A DNA stretch of 64,000 bases, from the NCBI GenBank assembly GCA_028707275.1, contig JAQTUP010000001.1, forward strand, positions 124,001 through 188,000, written 5' to 3'. The notes under the pieces are model-generated. The model was given only the letters and a program-made list of their open reading frames with translations, did no database searches and was not told the origin of the DNA. Source of the stretch: Gallionella sp. (lineage in GTDB: Bacteria; Pseudomonadota; Gammaproteobacteria; Burkholderiales; Gallionellaceae). A program made the position numbers and the translations under genes. Below, one piece after another: positions 1 through 8,039 of this stretch. The stretch's first letter is position 1. The number at the start of each line of letters is the position of its first letter.

Positions 1-185
1 TTACCGACATAGAGCACCGCGCCCTTGTCATCGTAATAGCGATACACACCCGGCAGCAAGGGCAGGCTGTCCAGAATCGGTTTAGGATCGAAGGCCCCGT
101 CGTTCGGGGGTGCAGGTTCGGTGCTCAAGATATCCGGCAAGGCCGCCGGGTCAGGCTGCCTGCTGCTCCAGCGTGAAGGACGCAT
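1..185 (-). CDS. uvrC: UvrC excinuclease subunit C, N-terminal fragment
   Basis: This is the 5' end of a minus-strand gene that runs off the left edge. The visible residues include [20 protein letters not shown], the opening of the GIY-YIG nuclease domain of UvrC, the subunit that makes the 3' incision in UvrABC nucleotide excision repair. An ATG at 185 gives about 61 residues here. That start lies inside the 3' end of rlmJ (35-nt overlap), and the roughly 30 residues before the conserved block are not typical, so a later TTG start is possible. The overlap suggests coupling to rlmJ. Family assignment is firm; the start is uncertain. Confidence 0.85.
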   Translation of the reverse strand, partial: MRPSRWSSRQPDPAALPDILSTEPAPPNDGAFDPKPILDSLPLLPGVYRYYDDKGAVLYVG

Positions 186-990
186 CCTTGTCCTGCCCCA
201 GATGTTTTACCAGATAAGGCATCACCTGTTGCATCGCAGCATGCAGATTCCACGGCGGATTGAGCACAAACATGCCGCTGCCGTGCATGCCAAACCCGTC
301 TTCACCGGGAGCTTGTACGCTGAGGGAGACGTGCAGCCAGCTCTTCACCGGCAGTCGTTTGAGCTGCTCCGGCAATTGTCTGGCGTCGTTGCGTTGCAAC
401 TGTGGGTACCAGACGGCATAAACACCACCGGGGAAGCGTTTCAACCCCTCCCCCAGCGCGGATACCACGCGCTGATAATCCTGCTTGTCTTCGTAAGGGG
501 GATCGATCAGCACCAGCGCACGGCGCGGAGGCGGCGGCAGCAAGGCTTTAAACGCACCGAAACCGTCAGCTGTCTGCATCAGCACGCCCTGTCCTGCAAA
601 ATTCTCACGCAGGAGTTCGCTGTCACTCGGGTGCAGCTCGAACAGGCGCATTTTATCGCCCTCGCGCAACAGCGCCTGCGCCACCAGGGGAGAGCCGGGA
701 TAGAGCCTCAGCTGCCCGTCCGGATTGATACTCTTGACCAGCGCGACATAGTCCGCAAGAGGGGCTGGCATATCTTCCCTCTCCCACAGACGCGCGATTC
801 CGCTTTCATACTCGGCATTTTGCGTGGCATAACCGCTGTCGAGCTTATAGCAACCCGCACCGGCATGGGTATCTATGTACCAGAAGGGTTTATCCTTTTG
901 CGCCAGATAGCGCAGCAACTGCATTTCGATAAAGTGCTTCAGCACATCGGCGTGATTGCCGGCGTGAAAGGCGTGGCGGTAACTGAGCAT
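151..990 (-). CDS. rlmJ: 23S rRNA (adenine(2030)-N6)-methyltransferase RlmJ
   Basis: A 279-residue SAM-dependent methyltransferase matching the usual RlmJ length (about 280). It opens [19 protein letters not shown], the characteristic RlmJ N-terminus, so I use the ATG at 990 and not the upstream ATG at 1029. The nucleotide-binding stretch YIDTHAGAG and the catalytic IDPPY motif are visible. The family methylates A2030 in 23S rRNA before the 50S subunit is fully assembled. It is followed at once, with overlap, by uvrC on the same strand. Confidence 0.93.
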   Translation of the reverse strand: MLSYRHAFHAGNHADVLKHFIEMQLLRYLAQKDKPFWYIDTHAGAGCYKLDSGYATQNAEYESGIARLWEREDMPAPLADYVALVKSINPDGQLRLYPGSPLVAQALLREGDKMRLFELHPSDSELLRENFAGQGVLMQTADGFGAFKALLPPPPRRALVLIDPPYEDKQDYQRVVSALGEGLKRFPGGVYAVWYPQLQRNDARQLPEQLKRLPVKSWLHVSLSVQAPGEDGFGMHGSGMFVLNPPWNLHAAMQQVMPYLVKHLGQDKDASFTLEQQAA

Positions 991-1062
991 AAAATAAATT
1001 CGGTAATTTTCAGGCTGCAATTGTGCCACGCACAGGGCGATTTAACAAAGTGCTATGGTTAT

Positions 1063-1251
1063 TTAGGATTGCTTTTTCAGATTACCCTTCCAACCGCAGG
1101 ACTCGCAGTAATAGCGCCTGACCGGCACAATCATACTGATCATTTTATCGATCAGTCGACGATCAACACGTTCCAGATATACAGACTGACAAACCGGACA
1201 AGATGAAACTCGTATAGTCGGCTTAATTGCTGTGTAGATATGTCTGGTCAT
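1063..1251 (-). CDS. Small zinc-ribbon-like protein, paralogue 1
   Basis: A 62-residue protein with two CxxC pairs (CPVC near residue 18 and CESC near residue 49) separated by a basic segment with RVDRRLIDKMIS. The pattern CPxCxSxxLxRVxRRxxDK...RRYxCxxCGWxGNLK recurs in the gene 200 bp upstream, so the two are tandem paralogues. Two CxxC knuckles about 30 residues apart suggest one structural zinc site. The function is unknown; a nucleic-acid or protein adaptor role is only a guess. The conserved paralogous pattern argues that the ORF is real although no strong ribosome binding site is seen. Confidence 0.65.
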   Translation of the reverse strand: MTRHIYTAIKPTIRVSSCPVCQSVYLERVDRRLIDKMISMIVPVRRYYCESCGWKGNLKKQS

Positions 1252-1453
1252 GGGAACAAATTTACGAAAAAAGAAAGTATTGATGTTAAATCAGTATCCT
1301 TACACAATTCTTTCAGCAAAATTTCAGCTAGCCCCCGGATACAAAGCCAACTCAGCCCGAATGTAGCTACAGATAATCAGGACGGTATCGGTGTTGATCC
1401 ATTTGACTTGCAGGCAAAAGCTTTTCCCCCGGCTTTTCGAAACAACCGTTATT
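1252..1453. other. Intergenic gap between paralogous zinc-ribbon genes
   Basis: About 200 bp separates the two small paralogues. I see no convincing gene; the plus-strand ORF across it is an antisense reading of the second gene with no family signal. No clear terminator or promoter was recognised. Confidence 0.4.
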
Positions 1454-1645
1454 TCAGTCAGTTTTCAGGTTGCCCGACCAGCCGCAGACATCACAGTGAT
1501 AACGCCTTATTTCGATAAAAATTGATACCAGCTTGTCAACCCTGCGCCTCTGCACACGGTTCAAGTGCGCAGAATGACAGGCCGGGCAGTGTTTGTTCAA
1601 AGGTTGAACAGGGGAAATTGTTTCGACGTTTTTACAGATGGGCAT
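1454..1645 (-). CDS. Small zinc-ribbon-like protein, paralogue 2
   Basis: A protein of about 63 residues with CPAC and CDVC knuckles around a basic RVQRRRVDKLVS segment, ending CGWSGNLK. It aligns along its length with the product at 1063-1251, so this is a local gene duplication. The ATG at 1645 gives a leader of about 19 residues before the first cysteine pair, like its paralogue; an upstream ATG at 1696 would add 17 mostly hydrophobic residues. Predicted to bind one zinc ion; role unknown. Confidence 0.62.
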   Translation of the reverse strand: MPICKNVETISPVQPLNKHCPACHSAHLNRVQRRRVDKLVSIFIEIRRYHCDVCGWSGNLKTD

Positions 1646-1734
1646 AGAAAGTACAGCAGGTATAATTGACTTCACTATACAGCATAAAAATAACAATAAA
1701 ATTAAACCGTTATACTTTCAGGCGCATATGCAGA

Positions 1735-2562
1735 TCAGGAAGGCAGATCGTCCGCCTGACCTGTTAAGGCCGCGAGCTCCGCCTCGGTAAAGCCTGCCGC
1801 CCGCCGCGCGGGAAAATTGAACGGGCCGCGCAACACGGGAGCGGCGTGTTTTACTGCCAGATCGGCATAAGTTGCCGTCATATCCAGTCCTCGCTGCCCG
1901 CACAAATAGCCGTACCAGCGATTACCGATGGCCACATGACCTACCTCATCCCTCAGGATGATATCCATGATCGCGGCGGCAGCCAGATCTCCTGCCTGCG
2001 CCAGCTTATCCCGCAAGGCCGGCACGGCATCCAGACCGCGCGCCTCCATCGTCCGGGGAACCAGCGCCATACGCGCGAGTACATCCAGCCGTGTCTTGTC
2101 AGCCATCTCCCACAAGCTGCTGTGCGCGGGAAAGTCTCCATAGTCGTGCCCCAGAGTTTGCAAATGTCCGGCCAGCAGGGAAAAATGCAGCGCCTCCTCA
2201 TCCGCCACCTGCAACCAGTCGGTGTAATAGGCTGGCGGCATATCAGCGAATCGCCAGATCGCATCCAGCGCCAGGTTGATGGCGTTAAATTCGATATGCA
2301 CCAGCGCATGAATCAAAATGGCGCGCCCCTCCACGCTCACCATAGAGCGGCGCTTCACCAGCCTTGGCGCGACCAGTTCAGGACTGTCCGGTATGCCCGG
2401 AATGCGCCGCTCTGCACTCAACACAGCCTGAGCGTCCAGCGCTCTCCCTCCTGCCGCCCAGTCTTGCGCCAGCTGCCGCACGCCTGCCGCCTTGATGACA
2501 GGATCCGTCTCGCTCAGCCAGAACAGCGCGGCCCGTCTTAATTCAGCCCGATGCTCACTCAT
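1735..2562 (-). CDS. DUF455 family ferritin-like protein
   Basis: A 275-residue helical protein of the DUF455 family, in the ferritin-like superfamily. Putative di-metal ligands are visible in HIEFNAINLALDA, ADEEALHF, MEARGLDA and RDEVGHVAIG, the E / ExxH / E / ExxH layout of di-iron four-helix bundles. The biochemical role of the family is not established; its fold resembles the tRNA hydroxylase MiaE. The gene start overlaps the rep stop by 4 nt (ATGA), so the two are probably cotranscribed. Confidence 0.85.
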   Translation of the reverse strand: MSEHRAELRRAALFWLSETDPVIKAAGVRQLAQDWAAGGRALDAQAVLSAERRIPGIPDSPELVAPRLVKRRSMVSVEGRAILIHALVHIEFNAINLALDAIWRFADMPPAYYTDWLQVADEEALHFSLLAGHLQTLGHDYGDFPAHSSLWEMADKTRLDVLARMALVPRTMEARGLDAVPALRDKLAQAGDLAAAAIMDIILRDEVGHVAIGNRWYGYLCGQRGLDMTATYADLAVKHAAPVLRGPFNFPARRAAGFTEAELAALTGQADDLPS

Positions 2563-4553
2563 GATTCTGCCTTATTCAGCATCGCCTTGAGACGGGCGAG
2601 TTTGTCCATCCCCTCGTCCTTGGTGACGGTCACCTGAGCCTCCGCGTGAACACCGGCATAGACCAGCTCGTCCTGTGGCATCTCGTCCATGAATCTGCTG
2701 GGTTCGCACAGCGCCCAGTCCTTGCCGCGACGCCGCCGCTTGCAATAGCTGATCTGCAAACTGCGCTCGGCGCGGGTAATCCCGACATACATCAGGCGAC
2801 GCTCTTCCTCTATGCCTTTTGCATCGCTGTCGCGAAAGGGCAATATATCTTCCTCCGCGCCGATGATGAACACATGCGGGAATTCCAGCCCTTTCGACGC
2901 ATGCAGGGTGGACAAGGAGACGGCATCCGGTTCCTTATCTTTTCCGTCCAGCATATTGATCAGCGCAATGGTCTGCACCATGGCGATCAGCGACTTGCCA
3001 TCCGCTTCCGATTTTCGCTTGAGCCAGCCTACAAAGTCTTCGACATTTTTCCATTTTCCCTCTGCCTGTTTCGCATCCGAGGAGTCGTACAACCAGGTTT
3101 CATAATTGATGGCACGGAGCAATTCATCGAGCAATTCGCTGCAATCATCCGTATCGGCATTGGCACCCAGGCGATTGATGAAACGACAAAAAATCATCAG
3201 ATCCTCATACTGACGGGCGGGCAGCAGCTGTTCGGTCTGCGCCTCGAACGCCGCTTCGAACAGACTGATCTGGCGTGTGCCGGCGTAGCTGCCCAGTTTC
3301 TCCAGCGTGGCATTGCCGATGCCGCGCTTAGGGGTGGTGATGGCGCGGATGAAAGCCGGATCATCGTCCGGGTTGGCGATCAGCCGCAAATAAGCGGTGA
3401 TGTCCTTGATCTCGGGCTTGTCAAAAAACGAGCTGCCGCCGCTGACCGTATAGGGCACACGCTGGGTGCGCAGCTGCTCTTCGAAGGCGCGCGACAAATA
3501 ATTGCTGCGATAGAGGATGGCATAATCGGAAAACGTCCCCTGATGCTCGAACTTGTGGGAGAGGAGCTTCATCACCACACTCTCCGCCTCGTGCTCGTCA
3601 TCCCGCGCGGCATAGATGCGGATCGGATCCCCTGTGCCGTGATCGCTCCACAGATGCTTCTCGAATACCTTGGTATTGTGGTTGATCAGATGATTCGCGA
3701 CCTTGAGGATGCGCTGCGAAGAGCGGTAATTCTGCTCCAGCTTGATGACCCGCAGATGACTGTAGTCCGTGCGCAGATTGTGCAGGTTCTCTATACTCGC
3801 CCCGCGCCAGGCATAGATCGCCTGATCGTCATCCCCCACGGCGGTGAAGGCGGCACGCTTTCCCGCCAGCAGCCGGGTCAGCTGATACTGGCAGTCGTTG
3901 GTATCCTGATATTCGTCTATCAGCAAATAACGCAGGCGCTGCTGCCAGCGCGACAAGGCTTCCGGATGCTCTTTGAACAAAACGACCGGCAGGTGAATCA
4001 GATCATCGAAGTCCACCGCCTGATAGGCGCGCAAGGTTTCCTGATACCGCTTGTAAAAACGCGCGTAAGCCTCGGCCTCGGCGCTGTCGGCGATAACGAC
4101 AGCCTGCTCGGGCGAGACAAAGGCCGACTTCCAGTTCGACACCTGTGTCTGTATATCCCTGATTTCCTGTTTGTCACCGGAATTGCTCAGTTCCCCGATA
4201 ATTTTAAAGGTATCGCTGGAATCGAAAATCGAGAACTGCGGCTTGTAGCCCAGCAGTTTCGCCTCCGCGCGCAGTATCGTCATGCCCAGCGAATGAAAGG
4301 TGCTGACCATCAGTCCTTTGGACTGCTTGCCCTGCAACAAATGACCCACGCGCTCCTTCATCTCGTTGGCGGCCTTGTTGGTAAAAGTGATCGCCGCGAT
4401 ATTGCGCGCCGCATAGCCGCATTCCTCCACCAGATAGGCGATTTTGTGGGTGATGACGCGCGTCTTGCCGCTGCCCGCCCCCGCCAGCACCAGCAGGGGG
4501 CCGTCAAGATACATCGCCGCCTCACGCTGCACGGAATTGAGTTTGCTTAACAT
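2559..4553 (-). CDS. rep: ATP-dependent DNA helicase Rep (UvrD/Rep family)
   Basis: A 664-residue superfamily 1A 3'-5' helicase. Seen: Walker A AGAGSGKT near residue 32, ITFTNKAANEM (motif Ia), DEYQDTN (motif II), GDDDQAIYAWRGA (motif III), QNYRSS (motif IV), LSTLHASKGLEF (motif V) and VGITRAE (motif VI). Length and opening (LNSVQREAAMYLDGP) fit Rep better than UvrD. I use the ATG at 4553, since the longer reading adds 21 residues with no family counterpart. Rep removes roadblocks ahead of the replication fork and aids restart. The downstream DUF455 gene overlaps it by 4 nt. Confidence 0.93.
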   Translation of the reverse strand: MLSKLNSVQREAAMYLDGPLLVLAGAGSGKTRVITHKIAYLVEECGYAARNIAAITFTNKAANEMKERVGHLLQGKQSKGLMVSTFHSLGMTILRAEAKLLGYKPQFSIFDSSDTFKIIGELSNSGDKQEIRDIQTQVSNWKSAFVSPEQAVVIADSAEAEAYARFYKRYQETLRAYQAVDFDDLIHLPVVLFKEHPEALSRWQQRLRYLLIDEYQDTNDCQYQLTRLLAGKRAAFTAVGDDDQAIYAWRGASIENLHNLRTDYSHLRVIKLEQNYRSSQRILKVANHLINHNTKVFEKHLWSDHGTGDPIRIYAARDDEHEAESVVMKLLSHKFEHQGTFSDYAILYRSNYLSRAFEEQLRTQRVPYTVSGGSSFFDKPEIKDITAYLRLIANPDDDPAFIRAITTPKRGIGNATLEKLGSYAGTRQISLFEAAFEAQTEQLLPARQYEDLMIFCRFINRLGANADTDDCSELLDELLRAINYETWLYDSSDAKQAEGKWKNVEDFVGWLKRKSEADGKSLIAMVQTIALINMLDGKDKEPDAVSLSTLHASKGLEFPHVFIIGAEEDILPFRDSDAKGIEEERRLMYVGITRAERSLQISYCKRRRRGKDWALCEPSRFMDEMPQDELVYAGVHAEAQVTVTKDEGMDKLARLKAMLNKAES

Positions 4554-4663
4554 GGTTTGAATCGTGACATTTTCTGGACGGGGGAAGGACAGGGGCGCGG
4601 GGCGCCATGATAGCAAAATGCCAGTGCCGCTGTTTCAGAACAGCTCAAAAAATCGCTCTTTTA

Positions 4664-4683
4664 ATGTGACGCAGTCACATCAG
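4664..4683. repeat. Dispersed palindrome, copy 1
   Basis: ATGTGAC-GCA-GTCACAT followed by CAG, in the gap between the DUF3820 stop and the rep start. It is one of at least four related palindromes in the window (see 28875, 38393 and 49812) with consensus CTGATGTnAC-TGC/GCA-GTnACATCAG. There is no adjacent T-run, so it is not a simple intrinsic terminator; a REP-like element is more likely. Confidence 0.6.
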
Positions 4684-4691
4684 CCGCTAAT

Positions 4692-4904
4692 TTATCGGCG
4701 GCGCAACGGGTCGAGCAAGGATGACAGGCCGTTGTGATCGAGTTCCTGCATCAGCGCGAGCGACTGGCCGATTTCGCCGGGCGGAAAGCCCACCCGCGCA
4801 TACCAGTTCAGATACTGACCCGGCAGATCGGCGATCAGATACCCCTTGTACTTGCCGTAAGGCATCTGCCGGACCAGCAGTAATTCCAGGTGTTTGTGAT
4901 TCAT
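4692..4904 (-). CDS. DUF3820 family small protein
   Basis: A 70-residue protein containing MPYGKYKGYLIADLP and ARVGFPPGEIGQSLALM, the signature of DUF3820, a small family sometimes labelled a putative quorum-sensing-regulated virulence factor. The ATG at 4904 sits 8 nt after a good GGGAGG ribosome binding site, so I prefer it to the upstream ATG at 4958. Biochemical function is not known. It lies between rep and the VIT/VWA protein gene. Confidence 0.8.
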   Translation of the reverse strand: MNHKHLELLLVRQMPYGKYKGYLIADLPGQYLNWYARVGFPPGEIGQSLALMQELDHNGLSSLLDPLRRR

Positions 4905-4963
4905 CTTGTTTTGCCTCCCGGCGTCAGCCCCATTTGGCACGGCTGCATGCGGATACAAGCCGA

Positions 4964-7858
4964 CTACCGCCTGATCTCAAAGGTGCCGACGTCGACTTGT
5001 GCGCCTTGACCTGTCAGGCGCAGGATGATGTTTTCATCCTTTTGCCCTGCTGTGCCAAAACCGGTCGAGAGGCGCAGCATCAGGGTGGTGGCGCCCGAGA
5101 CGACCTGCTGACGATTGCCGAAAAAATGCGCCTGCACCCTGTATTTGCCGGGTTTGGCGTCGCGCAGGGAAAATTCTTCCGGGCCGTAGCCGCCGGTAAA
5201 GTCGCGCGACATCGCGCCGCCCTGATAACCCAGCCGGTTGCCGTAATAGACTTTTTCGTTATTCGGGTCGGTGACCCACAGGTCGATGTCGGTGTTGTCG
5301 GCATCCCAGCTCAACACGGCGCGCATCCCCAGCGGCAGGTTGCGCAGCAGGCGCGCATCCATACGACTGGTGTCGATTGAGCCGGGCGCGCGTGCGATGA
5401 TGGCGTTAAGTTCGGCCAGCGCAATGAGCTCGACATCCGGAAAGCGTCCGTGCCAGGGTTTGGACACCACCTCCCACAAATTATCTGCGGCCGGTTGATA
5501 TTGCCCGTCTTCGGCATAGGCCAGTCCCAGATCGCGCCACGACTGGGGCTCGTTAGGGCTTAATGTCAGCACCTGCTGCAAGACTGGCAACGCCAGTCTG
5601 GTTTGTTTGGCCTGCAACAGACGATAAGCCAGGATGCGCAAAACGCCCCGGTTTTCCAGATTCATTTCCGCCAGATTGGACAAAATTCGCAGCCCCAATT
5701 CCGCTTGCCCGCGCTCGATGAAAATATCCGCCGCATCCAGGAAAAACGAGGTGCTGTTGGTATAGCCGGGGCGCTCATCCAGATAGACCCGGTACATCTG
5801 TTCGGGGGCGACCTCGCGCAAGCGCCTGGCGTACGGCGCATCCGACTGCCATTTTTTGAGCTGAATGCTCGCCGACACAGGCGAGATCACATTCGAGGAC
5901 TCGTCTGAAACAGAGGCGCGTGCAGCTGCCATGGCCGACACCGGCGCCGGCGCACGGGCGTAAGACGCGACATCTGCCCGTTCCAGTTGCGATGAAGCCG
6001 AGCCCGCAAGCCTCCCGGGACGGTCAGACAATTCTTCTTTCAGGCGCGGGGGCAAAGGCTTGTCGCCCTTGGGGAAACGCGTCTCCCACCAGATGATTTT
6101 TTTCGCGAATCTTTCCGCGATGTCGTCAAGGTGAGCTCGGCGGTCATTTTTCAATTCCTGATGTTTGAACGCCAACCGCGCCTGATATTCAGCGCGTAGC
6201 GACTCAGGCGGCGCGATCTCGTAGCGCACATAATCCTCGATGCGATCGAGCACGATCAAGGACGTCTCGCGCGTGACCATACCGAAGCGATTGCCCAGTC
6301 GGCGGATCGCCGCGCGATTGTTCGCGTAATCGGTTTCCAGTTGCGCCAGTTGCAACGCCGCCCAGCGGCTGGCCGCCAGGGTGGAGACCGGCGCGTTGCG
6401 GATGACGACTTGCTGCGACTGCTTTTTCCCTTGTGCATCGACCCAGTCCAGCGTCAGGGTGGCTTCAGGTTCGGTGAGTATGCCGGCAATCTTCAGACGC
6501 CCCCCCCCGTCATACGAACTGACCAGCTCTTTTGCGCCGCGCATGCCGGTCAGTCGTGCGTGCTGATGCGTCAATTCATCCACTGCCTGAGTCGGCGAGA
6601 TACGCTGCAAATTCAGCACGCGCCCGCCGGTGTTTTCAACCACGGCTAGCAGGCGCGGCAAGTCGGCGCTGGCCGCCGCATTCACCGCGAACAGCGGCAC
6701 GTTGCCCGATAACTGTACGCCTGTGCCATAATTAATCAAACCGTCGGAAAACAGCAGGTTAAGATCGGTCGACACGGTGGGCGAGAGCGCTGCCGCACTG
6801 GTCGCGCCGTCATACGCCACCGCCTCCAGCACGGCGCGCAATTCATGCCAGTCTCCCCGTACAATGGGAAACGATTGCACCGCTTCGGCCGCATCGCGTG
6901 CGATAACCAGATCCACCGTAATACTGCCCAGTTCCTTGAAACAGGCATCAAGCAAGGCGAACTCGCGACCGTGATCGCGTGCAGCACCCGAACCTGAAGC
7001 ATCCCAGATGATGCCCAGTTTTTTAGGCGCCGTTCTGAGCGCCGGTTTGCCGTGCGGGGCGGCGACTTCGGCATAAAAGTAAGTCTGGTCCGCGCGCGTC
7101 TCGATCGCCGTCAATGTCCTGTCATCTGTTGGATAATCGACGCTCAATATGCCCCGACCGGCATAATTCTTGCGCGAAAAGGCAAGCTGTGCGCCGCCAT
7201 GCAGAGAATCATATCTGACCGCGATGCGTTCAGCGCCCAACCGGGCGCTGATTGCCCGCTCGGATAGCTTAGCGGGTATCGCCGCGTTGTTCACGGCCAC
7301 ATCCAGCTGCCCGATGGCGTCAAAAAATTGCAGCGGCAGGCGATAGCTGCTCACGCCGCGATTTGTTGTCAGCGCCTCGTCATACTCCAGCACCACCCGG
7401 CGCGAGCCGCTGGCCGGCAAAGGATAGACGCGCAGCTTGTAATTATTGCCCTGCGTCTTTTCCAGCAGAGCAGGATCGATGCGCGCACGCGACACCTCCT
7501 CGAACACCTGCTGACCATGGACTTTATCGACCGGCACCGCAGGGCGCAATTCGCCGTTGATGTCCAGCGCAAAGCCCGTCACCGTCTGACCGTCCAGCAG
7601 CGGAAATTGCAACTCGCCTTCCAGCATCCTCATATTAGGATTGAAGAACACCATCTCGATGCGGGTATGGGCGATGCTGCCCAGCACCTCGGCTTTCACC
7701 TCCACCTTTTGCAACTGTATCGGCAGTCGCGCATCGGGCGCCACCAGCTGCAACAAAACAGGAATCTGAACCGGCAGCCTCACCTCGGTGGCGACAGCTG
7801 ACATGCTCGCGGCGAAAAGAACAACACCCAGATATAGTTTCGACGCGATACGTTTCAT
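4964..7858 (-). CDS. Secreted VIT-VWA-TPR-DUF2135 protein
   Basis: A 964-residue exported protein. Order: signal peptide (MKRIASKLYLGVVLFAASMS...AVA); VIT domain (about 25-150) with HTRIEMVFFNPNMRMLEGEL; von Willebrand A-like domain (about 275-450) with a MIDAS-type DASGS motif; a linker with Ala/Ser/Pro stretches; TPR-like helices (about 690-800, including LSPNEPQSWRDLGLAYAEDG); and a C-terminal DUF2135 beta domain (DIDLWVTDPNNEKVYYGN). VIT/VWA proteins are usually adhesive or scaffolding; no enzymatic activity is indicated. The ATG at 7858 gives a clean signal peptide after a G-rich ribosome binding site. It follows the Wsp-like operon on the same strand after a 181-bp gap. Confidence 0.85.
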   Translation of the reverse strand: MKRIASKLYLGVVLFAASMSAVATEVRLPVQIPVLLQLVAPDARLPIQLQKVEVKAEVLGSIAHTRIEMVFFNPNMRMLEGELQFPLLDGQTVTGFALDINGELRPAVPVDKVHGQQVFEEVSRARIDPALLEKTQGNNYKLRVYPLPASGSRRVVLEYDEALTTNRGVSSYRLPLQFFDAIGQLDVAVNNAAIPAKLSERAISARLGAERIAVRYDSLHGGAQLAFSRKNYAGRGILSVDYPTDDRTLTAIETRADQTYFYAEVAAPHGKPALRTAPKKLGIIWDASGSGAARDHGREFALLDACFKELGSITVDLVIARDAAEAVQSFPIVRGDWHELRAVLEAVAYDGATSAAALSPTVSTDLNLLFSDGLINYGTGVQLSGNVPLFAVNAAASADLPRLLAVVENTGGRVLNLQRISPTQAVDELTHQHARLTGMRGAKELVSSYDGGGRLKIAGILTEPEATLTLDWVDAQGKKQSQQVVIRNAPVSTLAASRWAALQLAQLETDYANNRAAIRRLGNRFGMVTRETSLIVLDRIEDYVRYEIAPPESLRAEYQARLAFKHQELKNDRRAHLDDIAERFAKKIIWWETRFPKGDKPLPPRLKEELSDRPGRLAGSASSQLERADVASYARAPAPVSAMAAARASVSDESSNVISPVSASIQLKKWQSDAPYARRLREVAPEQMYRVYLDERPGYTNSTSFFLDAADIFIERGQAELGLRILSNLAEMNLENRGVLRILAYRLLQAKQTRLALPVLQQVLTLSPNEPQSWRDLGLAYAEDGQYQPAADNLWEVVSKPWHGRFPDVELIALAELNAIIARAPGSIDTSRMDARLLRNLPLGMRAVLSWDADNTDIDLWVTDPNNEKVYYGNRLGYQGGAMSRDFTGGYGPEEFSLRDAKPGKYRVQAHFFGNRQQVVSGATTLMLRLSTGFGTAGQKDENIILRLTGQGAQVDVGTFEIRR

Positions 7859-8039
7859 GACCACCCCCCGATATTCAATATAGCCCCAACGGTTTTGACC
7901 TGCAAACCTGGCCATGACAGAGCATTACAACGCTGTACGGGACGGGATCGTTGACAAGCCCCGGGGTGCCGAACCTGCGACAAACTTTAAAACCTCACTT
8001 TATTCCTTTTTCAGGTCAAATTGGCGACAGTGGCTCAGG

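Noticed and set aside
2646-4550. 634-codon plus-strand ORF opposite rep
   Set aside because: It is antisense to the whole rep helicase gene, whose helicase motifs are unmistakable; the antisense product has no recognisable motif.
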